This document shows positions 1 to 9,350 of a DNA stretch of 41,613 nucleotides, one piece after another. Below the pieces are notes generated by a model that was given only the letters and a program-made list of their open reading frames with translations, was not told the origin of the DNA and searched no databases. Each line of letters begins with the position of its first letter. Within the stretch, counting starts at the first letter, position 1. Source of the DNA: Streptosporangiaceae bacterium (GTDB lineage Bacteria; Actinomycetota; Actinomycetes; Streptosporangiales; Streptosporangiaceae); the NCBI GenBank assembly GCA_019245115.1, contig JAFARZ010000106.1:1-41613 (forward strand), read 5' to 3'. The translations under genes and the position numbers were made by a program.

Positions 1-128
1 TCGAAGACATGCTCACCAAGCTCCGCCGCGTCCTGATCACCGCCCAGATTTCCCGAACCCGCAGCACACCCCCAACCCCCCAGGAAACCCGCGCCGTCCT
101 CACCGCCTGGAAAGCAGCCGCCGCATAA
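1..128 (+). CDS. C-terminal fragment of a probable transposase (partial)
   Basis: An open frame enters from the left edge with codons starting at base 3 and ends at TAA 126-128, leaving about 41 residues: EDMLTKLRRVLITAQISRTR, then a proline/threonine stretch and an ALA-rich tail. The LRRVLI-A segment followed by a short linker and an AW-AAAA end resembles the C-terminal tails of several actinobacterial insertion-sequence transposases. This is a resemblance from memory, not a domain call, because all catalytic regions lie outside the window. It sits upstream of a toxin-antitoxin pair, which fits a mobile or accessory junction. It could instead be the end of an unrelated protein. Confidence 0.4.
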   Translation, partial: EDMLTKLRRVLITAQISRTRSTPPTPQETRAVLTAWKAAAA

Positions 129-438
129 CTGCGAAACACCAGCTTCCAGAGGGCTCCTATCTTCCGAAAGGTGGCTGGCCATATGCCCGCTATGCGGCGA
201 TACGCGCAGCACATCAACCCGACACCGCATTTCAGCAATGACGACATAACCGACATGCCGGAAATCTGCGTTATCCACAAAATGCCTATATTGGTAATTA
301 AATGTCCGCGATCTCGTCTCAGGGGTCGTCACTGAATCGCTCCCGGATCAGCGCCAGCTATCAGGTCGCTATGCCGCTTGGCTTCGCGACCCGTAGGCTG
401 ACACGCGGGCAGCGGAGGATTCAGGAACCGCTCGTCTC
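129..438. other. Intergenic stretch after the transposase tail
   Basis: About 310 bases without a convincing gene. Base composition is more AT-rich than the surroundings around 230-310 (for example ATTGGTAATTAAATG). This fits the flank of an insertion sequence or a promoter region, but I see no clear terminal inverted repeat or target duplication. Confidence 0.4.
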
Positions 439-1164
439 TTAGGGCAGGACCGACTCGTCGCCGGTGCGGGCAAGGTCGGCGAGCGCGGCGAGGATCACGA
501 GCCCGAGGCGCAGCGCGTTCTCGGGTTGCGCCTGTTCGGCGTCGATGAGATCAAGTACCACGTTTCCTGACGTATTGCGCCCGATCCGCTTCAGCGCCTC
601 GACGTCTGCTGGTTCTTCGAAACCGTAGTCGCTGGTCATTGCGAGGATCAACGTCTCGGCGATGATTTTCGGGTCCGTTTCCCTGCCATACCCGGCCTTG
701 GGCAGCGCATCCCGCATCCGTTGTTCCAGCAAGGGAATCACCGCATCTACCGGATCGTCTGCGAGGATTGCCCAGGCGCCGCTGGTCAGCGCGTCACCGC
801 CCAGCCTGGCCAGCGGGCCGGTGGTCTCCTCGAAGTAACCCCATTCCTCCTCTTCCTCCTCGATCTGGGCCAGCTCCTCCTCCAGCACCGGGGTTAGCAT
901 GCCGAGGATCTCCGAGACCATTGAGTCATCCACCGGAACCCCGTCCAGCACCACGCCGCGGAACAGGACGGACATGGCCGCCTCCCAGTGCGCCGGATCG
1001 CCGGCCAGGACGCCAGGATCCGGAAGCTTCGCGTCCGCCAGCGCAGGCGCCCCGGCCGCGTCGGTGACCCACTTCGCGGAGAAGAAGCGGTCGCCCACCG
1101 AATCCTCTGCCCAGCGGGGAATCACAGCGGGCCGTGGGTCCGTCCCGCCCTGCCACTGCCTCAT
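439..1164 (-). CDS. Hypothetical protein, 241 aa, acidic
   Basis: Unrecognised protein read leftwards from ATG at 1164. A good ribosome site supports the start: GAGGAG six bases before the ATG. It has no signal peptide or membrane segment. The N-terminal third is Trp/Pro-rich, a helical middle contains a run of glutamates (EEEEEEW, about residues 102-108), and the C-terminal half is helical and Leu/Ala-rich. Such glutamate runs are common in soluble actinobacterial proteins and imply no function. It is divergent from the toxin-antitoxin pair with about 170 bases between. No function is proposed. Confidence 0.7.
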   Translation of the reverse strand: MRQWQGGTDPRPAVIPRWAEDSVGDRFFSAKWVTDAAGAPALADAKLPDPGVLAGDPAHWEAAMSVLFRGVVLDGVPVDDSMVSEILGMLTPVLEEELAQIEEEEEEWGYFEETTGPLARLGGDALTSGAWAILADDPVDAVIPLLEQRMRDALPKAGYGRETDPKIIAETLILAMTSDYGFEEPADVEALKRIGRNTSGNVVLDLIDAEQAQPENALRLGLVILAALADLARTGDESVLP

Positions 1165-1303
1165 AGCTCGCTCCTCAGTGTCTGGCTCTTACGCGTGCTC
1201 GCCTTGCCCACGGTTCGCGACCCTATCGGACACCGCTGCCAGTCGGCGCCTCCGTACGAAGCCATCGTCAGGCCTTTGCGCCAAGCCTGCCACCAGGATA
1301 CGA

Positions 1304-1319
1304 TCTAGTCAGTCTAGAC
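1304..1319. promoter_or_regulatory. Probable autoregulatory operator of the toxin-antitoxin pair
   Basis: TCTAG-TCAGT-CTAGA (1304-1318) overlaps a perfect 8-base palindrome GTCTAGAC (1312-1319), ending 18 bases before the antitoxin start. Phd/YefM antitoxins normally repress their own operon by binding short palindromes near the promoter, so this is the natural candidate. The assignment is by position and symmetry only. Confidence 0.45.
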
Positions 1320-1337
1320 AGAAATGGATCGACTGGC

Positions 1338-1592
1338 ATGCTCTGGCAAGTGCAGGAGGCGAAGCAGCGGTTCAGCGAATTGCTCCGCGCCGCCAGGACG
1401 AACGGTCCGCAGATAGTTACCCGCCATGGGGAGGAGGTAGCCGTGGTCATCGATGTGTCCGAGTTCCACCGGCTTCGGGGTGACGTGCCGGATTTCAAGG
1501 ACTTCCTTCGTTCCGGGCCCGATTTTGAGGATCTTGATCTGACCAGGAGCCGCGAGCTTCCGCGGGAAATCGATTGGACCGATGCCGAGTGA
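1338..1592 (+). CDS. Phd/YefM family antitoxin
   Basis: Antitoxin of a type II toxin-antitoxin module, 84 aa. The N-terminal part (MLWQVQEAKQRFSELLRAA, then a TRHGEEVAVVI-like strand and a SEFHRL helix) is the Phd/YefM DNA-binding fold: an opening strand/helix that aligns along the target protein and the operator, then the dimer core. The C-terminal tail (DFEDLDLTRSRELPREIDW) is the part expected to thread into the toxin active site. Its stop codon overlaps the toxin start as GTGA, so the two are translationally coupled. No clear Shine-Dalgarno is visible. It should neutralise the adjacent VapC and repress the operon. Confidence 0.88.
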   Translation: MLWQVQEAKQRFSELLRAARTNGPQIVTRHGEEVAVVIDVSEFHRLRGDVPDFKDFLRSGPDFEDLDLTRSRELPREIDWTDAE

Positions 1593-2002
1593 CCTATCTC
1601 CTCGATACCAACGTGGTATCGGAGCTACGGAAACATTCCCCCGACCACAATGTCCTGGCGTGGTACGAGGATGTCCCCGGTACCCAGCTCTTCCTGAGTG
1701 TCCTTACCCTCGGTGAGATCCGGATGGGCGTCGAGCGGGCACGCGGCAAGGATCCCGCAAAAGCCGCCACGCTCGAGAACTGGCTTACCCGGCTGCAAAC
1801 GGTCTACAGCGACCGCATCGCATATGTGGACGCCGCCATCGCGGACACCTGGGCGCGACTGTCCGTTCCCGATCCTCTACCGGTTATAGACGGCCTGCTG
1901 GCCGCTACGGCCTCCGTACGAAAGTGGACCCTTGTTACCCGCAATACGGCTGACGTCGAACGGTGCGACGTGCGCCTCCTCAACCCGTTCCAACCCCGCT
2001 GA
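1589..2002 (+). CDS. VapC-type PIN-domain toxin ribonuclease
   Basis: PIN-domain endoribonuclease of about 137 aa, the toxin partner of the preceding Phd-like antitoxin. I place the start at GTG 1589, which overlaps the antitoxin stop; it gives the canonical VapC beginning (V/M)TYLLDTNVVSEL. An upstream in-frame ATG at 1574 would add five residues inside the antitoxin gene and is less likely. The acidic metal-binding set is intact: Asp6, Glu43 (TLGEIRMG), Asp101 (VIDGLLAATA) and Asp122 (TRNTADVE). VapC toxins cleave tRNA or rRNA in a Mg-dependent way; the target here is unknown. Pairing of a PIN toxin with a Phd/YefM antitoxin is a known combination. Confidence 0.9.
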   Translation: MTYLLDTNVVSELRKHSPDHNVLAWYEDVPGTQLFLSVLTLGEIRMGVERARGKDPAKAATLENWLTRLQTVYSDRIAYVDAAIADTWARLSVPDPLPVIDGLLAATASVRKWTLVTRNTADVERCDVRLLNPFQPR

Positions 2003-2014
2003 CGCCCTTCAGCT

Positions 2015-2074
2015 CTCAGGCCGCTCGAGCCTCAGGCCGCCCGAGCCTCAGGCCAAGCCTCAGGCCGCTCGAGC
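2015..2074. repeat. 16-bp tandem repeat spanning the stop codon of the M20 gene
   Basis: CTCAGGCCGCTCGAGC occurs at 2015-2030, 2031-2046 (one change), a 12-base partial at 2047-2058, and 2059-2074. The last copy contains the stop codon of the minus-strand amidohydrolase (2060-2062). Read in gene direction, the stop-codon neighbourhood is therefore repeated downstream into the gap before the vapC end. Confidence 0.9.
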
Positions 2075-3256
2075 CAGGCGGCGTAGCGCCAGCTCGGCCA
2101 GCATCGCGGCGCCGTCGGGCAGCACGCCGTCGTCGAACACCGCGTGGGCCGAGTGGTTGGACGGCGCGGTTTCCGGGTCGCGATCGCGCGGGCAGGCGCC
2201 GAGCATGACGAACGCGCCGGGCACCTGCTCCAGCACGAAGGAGAAATCCTCCGCGCCGGTCAGCGGATTGTCAGCCGGCTGATTCCACTGCGATCCGAAC
2301 AAGTCGTTGACCGTCGCCTCGGCGAACGCCGCCTCCGCCGCGTCGTTAACGGTCACCGGGTACTCGGTGAGGTACTTCACGTCCGCGGCCAGGCCGTGCG
2401 CGCCGGCCGTGTCCCTGATGAGCTGCGGCACCAGTTGGCGCAGCGCGTTCCGCGCCTCCGGACTGTAGGACCGCGCGGTCGCGAGGAACGTGGCATCGTC
2501 CGGTATCACGTTGTCTACGGTGCCCGCGTGGAAGCTGCCCACGGTGACGACCACCGGATCGAAGACATCGAACTTCCGCGTGACCATGGTCTGCAACCCG
2601 ATCACCATCTCGCACGCGACCGGGATGGGGTCGGCGCATCGGTGCGGTTGAGAGGCGTGCCCGCCGCTGCCCTGCACGGTGACCGCGATCTGGTCCGCGG
2701 CCGCCAGCATGGGGCCTGGCCGGGTCGAGAACACACCGGACGGCAGTTTGCTCGACACCACGTGCAGCGCGTACGCCGCGGCGGGGTGGCCGCCCGCGGC
2801 CTCCAGCACGCCCTCGGTGATCATGTGCCGGGCGCCTGAGTAGCCCTCCTCGCCGGGCTGGAACATGAAGATGACCGATCCGGGCAACTCGGCCCGGCGG
2901 GCACTGAGCAGCTTCGCGGCCCCGGCCAGCATGGCCACGTGCAGGTCGTGCCCGCATGCGTGCATGGCGCCGTCATGCCGGGATGCGTAGTCCACGTCGG
3001 CCGCCTCGGTGATGGGCAGCGCGTCCATGTCGCCACGCAGCAGCACGACCGGCCCGGGCCTGCCGCCGCGTAGCACCGCCGTCACCGAGCTGAGGCTGTT
3101 ACCGGTGGTGATCTCGAGCGGCAGCCCGTCCAGCGCGCTCAGTATCTTCTGCTGAGTCTTCGGGAGCTCCAGGCCGATTTCCGGTTCGCGGTGGATCGCT
3201 CGTCGCAATTCGGCGATCTCGGCGGCGATCTTCGCGGCGTCATCACGCACTGGCAC
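2060..3256 (-). CDS. M20 family amidohydrolase / peptidase
   Basis: Zinc-dependent amidohydrolase of the M20D group (hippurate / N-acyl-amino-acid hydrolase relatives), 398 aa from GTG 3256. The start is chosen because GGGGAGGAACC precedes GTG 3256, with a second GTG at 3250; a longer frame to 3376 would overlap the mgtC-like gene. Visible motifs are RRAIHREPEIGLE near the N terminus, HACGHDLH (metal/catalytic Cys101 and His103), FQPGEEGYSGA (catalytic Glu pair), the dimerisation-domain GGHASQPH, and the C-terminal ligand region NHSAHAVFDDGVL. It probably removes an acyl group from an amino acid or amino-acid conjugate in the cytoplasm. The substrate cannot be told from sequence. Confidence 0.88.
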   Translation of the reverse strand: MPVRDDAAKIAAEIAELRRAIHREPEIGLELPKTQQKILSALDGLPLEITTGNSLSSVTAVLRGGRPGPVVLLRGDMDALPITEAADVDYASRHDGAMHACGHDLHVAMLAGAAKLLSARRAELPGSVIFMFQPGEEGYSGARHMITEGVLEAAGGHPAAAYALHVVSSKLPSGVFSTRPGPMLAAADQIAVTVQGSGGHASQPHRCADPIPVACEMVIGLQTMVTRKFDVFDPVVVTVGSFHAGTVDNVIPDDATFLATARSYSPEARNALRQLVPQLIRDTAGAHGLAADVKYLTEYPVTVNDAAEAAFAEATVNDLFGSQWNQPADNPLTGAEDFSFVLEQVPGAFVMLGACPRDRDPETAPSNHSAHAVFDDGVLPDGAAMLAELALRRLARAA

Positions 3257-3308
3257 GGTTCCTCCCCGAGGGACAACGTGGCGGAAGCCATATCGTCTCA
3301 TGTCCCGG

Positions 3309-3336
3309 CATCCCCGGCGATCCCCGGCGATCCCCG
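3309..3336. repeat. 10-bp tandem repeat
   Basis: CATCCCCGGC-GATCCCCGGC-GATCCCCGTA: about three copies of a 10-base unit between the end of the mgtC-like gene (3354) and the start of the amidohydrolase gene. It is close to the DNA helical repeat but has no known role. Confidence 0.7.
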
Positions 3337-3353
3337 TACAAGCCGGATAGGCG

Positions 3354-4100
3354 TCAGTCGCCGGCCTCGGGATCACCCGCGCGGATGGTCAGCACGCCCT
3401 CGACTTCCTGCAGCAGAGCGGCCAGGTTGGTGACCGACCCCTTGCCGTACACATCGAGCTCAACGTCGACGATGCCGCTCGTACTGCGTCCCCTGATGGT
3501 TCTCGTACCGTCTTCGCCGAGGATGTTGACCTCGGCGACGCGGAACCGTTGCGCGGCGCACACCTCGAGCACCCGCCGCAGTACCCCGCGGCCGTCCTCG
3601 TACGCCAGCTGCAGGGTCGACGCGCCGCTGCCCACCACAGGTAGCCGCCGGATCAGCGCGGGCATCGGGTACAACGCGACGAAGTACGCCGCCGTGACGG
3701 CGATCGCGAGCCCGGCCAGCCCGCCGCCGCAGGCCATCCCTATCGCCGCCACCAGCCAGACCACGGCGGCCGTGGTCAGTCCCCGCACCGCGTCCCGGCG
3801 GACGAAGATGATGCCCGCGCCGAGGAACCCGATGCCGGACACGATCTGCGCGGCGACCCGGGACGGGTCGAGGGTGATACGGCCGGCCAGCACGACGTCG
3901 CTGAACCCATACTTGCTGACCAGCATGAAAAGTGCCGCTGCCACGCCTACCAGCGTGTGCGTCCGCAGGCCGGCCGACTTCTGCCGGTATTCCCGCTCGA
4001 GCCCGATGAGTGCGGACAGCACGAAGGCCAGCCCCAGTTCCCCGAACTGGACCAGTCCCTGTCCGCCCGATATGCCCGGCATGATCGGTTCTACTTCCAT
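3354..4100 (-). CDS. MgtC/SapB family membrane protein
   Basis: Integral membrane protein of 248 aa. The N-terminal half has four or five hydrophobic helices and the MgtC/SapB signature: [20 protein letters not shown] followed by [15 protein letters not shown], and later [14 protein letters not shown]. The C-terminal roughly 95 residues are soluble and look like the ACT-like domain of larger MgtC proteins ([18 protein letters not shown]...). MgtC proteins are linked to survival in low Mg2+ and to control of membrane ATP synthase in pathogens; in soil actinomycetes the role is unclear. It lies 97 bases upstream of the M20 gene on the same strand and is divergent from the glmS unit. Confidence 0.88.
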   Translation of the reverse strand: MEVEPIMPGISGGQGLVQFGELGLAFVLSALIGLEREYRQKSAGLRTHTLVGVAAALFMLVSKYGFSDVVLAGRITLDPSRVAAQIVSGIGFLGAGIIFVRRDAVRGLTTAAVVWLVAAIGMACGGGLAGLAIAVTAAYFVALYPMPALIRRLPVVGSGASTLQLAYEDGRGVLRRVLEVCAAQRFRVAEVNILGEDGTRTIRGRSTSGIVDVELDVYGKGSVTNLAALLQEVEGVLTIRAGDPEAGD

Positions 4101-4165
4101 ACCCTGGATGTTTTAACCACATCGCTGGATCTATCAGGTCCACAACGGGGAAATCGTCGGTAATC

Positions 4166-4183
4166 CTGCCCGAAATCGGGCAG
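4166..4183. promoter_or_regulatory. Perfect palindrome between divergent mgtC-like and glmS units
   Basis: CTGCCCGA-AA-TCGGGCAG, 8-base arms with an AA centre, in an unusually AT-rich stretch (AAAATTTG follows). It lies between the divergent starts at 4100 and 4226, where it could serve both as an operator. There is no T tract after it on either strand, so a terminator is less likely. No known operator consensus was recognised. Confidence 0.45.
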
Positions 4184-4225
4184 AAAATTTGTCTAATCCG
4201 ACGCCGGCACGATAAGCAGTAGGTC

Positions 4226-4498
4226 ATGGTCGGCGACTCCTTCCCGCAGGACCTGGTCCGTTACCTGGCCGCGTCCACCGGTCTGCCGCAGCCGACGACG
4301 GTCCGGGTCGTCGCCGATATCAACGCCTACTACAACGAGACCATCGAGGCCTACGTCCGCAGGCGCCACGCCGAGCTACGCGCCAAGAACCGTAAGAACG
4401 ACGAAATCTGGCCTCAGATCGCGGCCGAGCTCGTGAACCGCAGGTTCACCGCGCCGGACCTGACTCAGCGCCAGCTGCGCCGCATCGTCTATGGATAA
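4226..4498 (+). CDS. Small conserved protein upstream of glmS
   Basis: Soluble, mostly helical 90-aa protein rich in Arg, Ala and Glu, ending QRQLRRIVYG. Similar small proteins next to glmS are familiar from actinobacterial genomes (from memory; not verifiable here), so this is probably a real conserved gene. Its stop is only 18 bases before the glmS start, so the two are almost certainly cotranscribed. No enzymatic motif is visible. A regulatory or accessory role in amino-sugar supply is possible but is only inferred from the neighbour. Confidence 0.7.
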   Translation: MVGDSFPQDLVRYLAASTGLPQPTTVRVVADINAYYNETIEAYVRRRHAELRAKNRKNDEIWPQIAAELVNRRFTAPDLTQRQLRRIVYG

Positions 4499-4516
4499 CG
4501 ACAGGGGAGCAACCAT

Positions 4517-6311
<1,795 letters not shown>

Positions 6312-6325
<14 letters not shown>

Positions 6326-7562
6326 TGAGGGCAGCACCCATCGCTACCACGATGACGGCCAGCCCGGCGAGCACGTAGATCTCGCTGTACACGAGCGCCT
6401 TGGTGCCCAGGTGAAGCCAGCCGGTGCTGGGCACGCTGCGGGCCAGGCGGGCCCATCCGATGGCCGCCAGCCCGGCGACCGCCGCGGTGCCGAGCACGGT
6501 CAGCGCCAGCGGCCGGCGGTCCCGGCCTCGGTAGAGCGCGACGGCGGCGAGGGGCAGCGCCGGTATGGCGAGGACCCAGTGGTGACTCCACGAGATGGGC
6601 GATATGAGCAGGCCGGTGACCGCACACAGTGCGAATCCAGTGGCCTCGTCGCCGCGGCCGTAGGCCCGTCCGGCGAGCAGGAGTCCCGTGACGGCGATCA
6701 GCGCCGCCATGACGAGCCATGCCGACCCTGGATGGGCAGTGCCGAACGTCCGGGCCATGGCGCCCAGCAGGCTCTGGTTCTCGACATCCTGCACCTGTGC
6801 GATGTGGTCCGGACTCAGGAACATCCCGCCCCAGTAATGAGCCGAACTGGCCGGCAGGACGAGAAAGGCGAGCAGGACGGTCGCCGCGAACGCGGCCGCC
6901 GCGACCGCGGCGGCGTTGGATTTGCCTGGGCCTCCGGCCGCGGCGCGGTAGCGACGGGTCACCAGCAGGTAGACGGCGAATATCGCCGGGGTCAGCTTGA
7001 TGCCGGCCGCCACCCCGATCGCCGCGCCCTTCCAGCGTGAGTCTTCCTCCTGGCGCAGGTCGAACAGGACGGCGGCATCGATCCACAGATCGATCTGGCC
7101 GTAGGTCAGCGCCGTGCGGACCGGTTCCAGCCAGATCGCGACCGCGGCGGTGCCGAGCGCGGCGATGATCGCCTGCCGCGGCGCGAGCCGCGTGACCGGC
7201 GACGGCAGCCGTAGCGCGAGGTACAAGATGACGGGCAGCGCGAGAACGCTGCCGGCCGTCAGCACGGCGGCGGCGAGGCTGAACGGGATCACGGTTCCCG
7301 GGACGAAAACCAGCGCGGCGAACGGCGGGTAGGTGAACGACAGCCAGTAGTATCGCGGCTGGTACACGTCTATCCCGTGCAGCGCCGCGCTGGCGCCCAT
7401 CCGGTACACGTGGAGGTCAACGAAGTTCGCCCGGCTGGCCGCCGCGTAAGAACAGCAAAGCGCTGCCGACCCCAGGTAGGCAGCGCCCAGTGCCACCGCG
7501 GCCCAGATCACCGGATGGCCCCGCGTACCCCCCGTCCCGGCCGCGTCGGCCCCATCGCCCAC
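6312..7562 (-). CDS. GT87 (DUF2029) family membrane mannosyltransferase-like protein
   Basis: Polytopic GT-C type glycosyltransferase of 416 aa with about ten hydrophobic helices. The family marker is the early loop Asp in FVDLHVYRMG, followed by the LHGIDVYQP and FTYPPFAAL motifs typical of DUF2029/GT87 enzymes. Characterised members add mannose from polyprenyl-phosphate-mannose to lipid-linked glycans of the envelope. The acceptor here is unknown. The start is GTG 7562. The gene converges on glmS with a 14-base overlap. A small Gly/Pro-rich loop (AAAGGPGKSNAAA, DNA about 6915-6945) carries a DNA motif also found in the SpoIIE-like gene. Confidence 0.82.
6915..6945. repeat. Dispersed 31-bp motif, copy in the GT87 gene
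   Basis: The core GCCTGGGCCTCCGGCCG, preceded by TTGGATTT, is nearly identical to the two tandem copies at 11259-11319 inside a non-homologous gene. Here it encodes GGPGKSNAA on the minus strand, inside a cytoplasmic or periplasmic loop. Confidence 0.8.
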
Positions 7563-8039
7563 AGCCCTTCACCCTAGCCCGCACCCCCGGGGAGAGCGAC
7601 CCAGGTTGCGCGGAGCGGGCCGAGCGTGCGGCTCGGCCGACTCCGTAGTGAACGCTGAGCTACTATCCGAGCGGTAGCGCTCTGTGACTATCTGGCTGCG
7701 GGCGCCGCTCGTTGCCCGCGCCGGCCGTCGCGCGATCCCCTCCCCTGAACCCGCGACCTGAGCGCAAATCGCCTGCTCAGCCCCAAGTGGTACGCATTTG
7801 TCCGCTCCTCTCCGAGGGTGTCCCGCGGCACGTGCGGCTTCCCCAGCATATGCACGCGGGGTAATCGTCGCATGTCAATGACCATTTATCCCGCAACTTG
7901 GCCTTTCATGCAGGCAAATGCCGCTCAATAGTGTCCAAGATGGCTATGAGCGAGTTATGGTAGCTATACGGAGCTAGTCACTTACGGTGAGCTGCGACTA
8001 GACAGGAACACTGCCGCGTCCCATCCGGATCGGTGATAT
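7563..8039. other. Intergenic region between divergent GT87 and GGDEF genes
   Basis: About 480 bases with no convincing gene. It holds a perfect 8-bp stem GGCCGAGC/GCTCGGCC with loop GTGCG (7618-7638), a GAGCG-GTAG-CGCTC hairpin (7669-7682), and nested inverted repeats CTAGTC...GACTAG (7974-8001) around TCAC-TTACG-GTGA, 40-65 bases before the GGDEF start. The last set could be a structured leader or operator of the cyclase gene. No riboswitch consensus was recognised. Confidence 0.5.
7974..8001 (+). promoter_or_regulatory. Nested inverted repeats before the diguanylate cyclase
   Basis: Outer arms CTAGTC (7974-7979) and GACTAG (7996-8001) enclose an inner TCAC/GTGA hairpin (7978-7990). Just upstream TAGCT...AGCTA adds another imperfect repeat. 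The end is 38 bases from the start codon at 8040, so an operator or a folded 5' leader are both possible. Confidence 0.3.
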
Positions 8040-9341
8040 ATGACAGTCTCATCCCTTACTCGCCGGGTGCTGGCGCGCACGGACGTCCGGAAATGGACCT
8101 GGTGGCAGCTGCCCCGGCTGCCGCGATGGTACATCGGCGCCGTCCCCGTGGTAGCGCTCGGCATGGTGGCCTTCGCGGCATCCCAGACCGTCTGGCGGTC
8201 ATCGGACCTGTCCAAGTTCGGTCTGCTGCTGGGCTGCGGGATGATCTCTGTCGCCGCCACGCCGCGCATAGCGTACGGTCAAGGCCAGATGGTGCGGGAT
8301 TTCCTGACGGTATGGGTGCTCCCCGTCGCCATCTTGCTTCCGCCTGTCTACGCGATGCTGACCCCGGCTCCGCTTCTCGTGCTTACCCAGTGGCGCATCC
8401 ATCGGGGTGTCGTGTACCGGCGCGTATTCACGGCGGGCGCCATCAGCATGGCATACGGCGTCGCGTCGCTGACGTTCCACGCCATCCCGCCTTCGTTCGC
8501 GGGACCGTCCATAGGAGCGGGCACGCACGCGCTCACCTGGACGCTCGCCGTCGCCGCTTGCGAGATAGTGGGCTGGCTGGGCCATCACATCTTCCTGGTG
8601 AGCGCCATCAAGCTGTGCGATCCCACCGCGCGCCTGACCGTCATGGAACTGAACGGCGAGGCGCTGCACGCCGACTTCGCCCAGATCGATCTTGGCCTCG
8701 TGACTACCGTGGTGATCGGTGTCAATCCCGTGCTCGCCATCTTCGCGGTACCCACCGTGCTGCTGGCACGCAGGTTCATGATGCACGCGCAGCTGCTGGC
8801 CAAGTCGCGGCTCGACAACAAGACCGGTCTGCTCAACGCGTCCACCTGGGAGAGCGAGGCAGAGGCCGAGATCGCGCGGGCGATCAGGACCGGTTCCCCG
8901 GTCTCGGTCGCGCTGGTCGACATCGATCACTTCAAGGTGGTCAATGACACATATGGTCACCTGGCCGGGGACCTGGCCCTGCGGGCGGTGAGCGACGCGA
9001 TCCGCGAGCACCTGCGCAGTTACGACGTCGCCGGGCGGTTCGGCGGCGAGGAGTTCGTGTTGCTGCTGCCGCAGGCCGATGAGGCCGACGCGCTGAGCAT
9101 CGCCGAACGGCTCCGGACCCATATCGCCAGCATGCCGATTCCGATCGACGCCCCGACCGGAGGCCGATCCACCCCCGCGGGCACTTGCGTCCGGCTCACG
9201 GTGTCGGTGGGCATCGCCGCGCTGGACGGAACCGCGCGTGAGCTGACCGACCTGCTGGCCGCCGCAGATTCCGCGCTGTACTACGCCAAGGAGAACGGCC
9301 GGAACAAGACCCACGCGGTGGCCGCCGTGGGCCTGCGCTGA
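8040..9341 (+). CDS. Membrane-anchored diguanylate cyclase (GGDEF domain)
   Basis: Synthesises cyclic di-GMP from two GTP. It is 433 aa: an N-terminal membrane region of about six helices (residues 30-255) of MASE-like sensor type, then a GGDEF domain (about 265-425). The active-site motif is intact, GGEEF at 335-339. RSYD (326-329) lies five residues before it, the position of the inhibitory I-site RxxD, so product inhibition is expected. Other family signs are DNKTGLLN, DIDHFKVVNDTYGHLAGD and SVGIAAL. No EAL or HD-GYP partner is present in the window. In Streptomyces-type bacteria c-di-GMP delays sporulation; the input to this sensor is unknown. Confidence 0.95.
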   Translation: MTVSSLTRRVLARTDVRKWTWWQLPRLPRWYIGAVPVVALGMVAFAASQTVWRSSDLSKFGLLLGCGMISVAATPRIAYGQGQMVRDFLTVWVLPVAILLPPVYAMLTPAPLLVLTQWRIHRGVVYRRVFTAGAISMAYGVASLTFHAIPPSFAGPSIGAGTHALTWTLAVAACEIVGWLGHHIFLVSAIKLCDPTARLTVMELNGEALHADFAQIDLGLVTTVVIGVNPVLAIFAVPTVLLARRFMMHAQLLAKSRLDNKTGLLNASTWESEAEAEIARAIRTGSPVSVALVDIDHFKVVNDTYGHLAGDLALRAVSDAIREHLRSYDVAGRFGGEEFVLLLPQADEADALSIAERLRTHIASMPIPIDAPTGGRSTPAGTCVRLTVSVGIAALDGTARELTDLLAAADSALYYAKENGRNKTHAVAAVGLR

Positions 9342-9350
9342 CCGGGCCGC

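Noticed and set aside
1312..1319. DasR (dre) site at GTCTAGAC
   Set aside because: Only the 8-base core agrees; the flanking TGG/CCA bases of the dre consensus are absent, and the position fits toxin-antitoxin autoregulation better.
7660..7700. tRNA-like hairpin at GAGCGGTAGCGCTC
   Set aside because: A single short stem only; no acceptor, anticodon or T-arm pairing around it.
7780..8039. c-di-GMP riboswitch before the diguanylate cyclase
   Set aside because: Some inverted repeats are present but no recognisable GEMM core sequence could be found.
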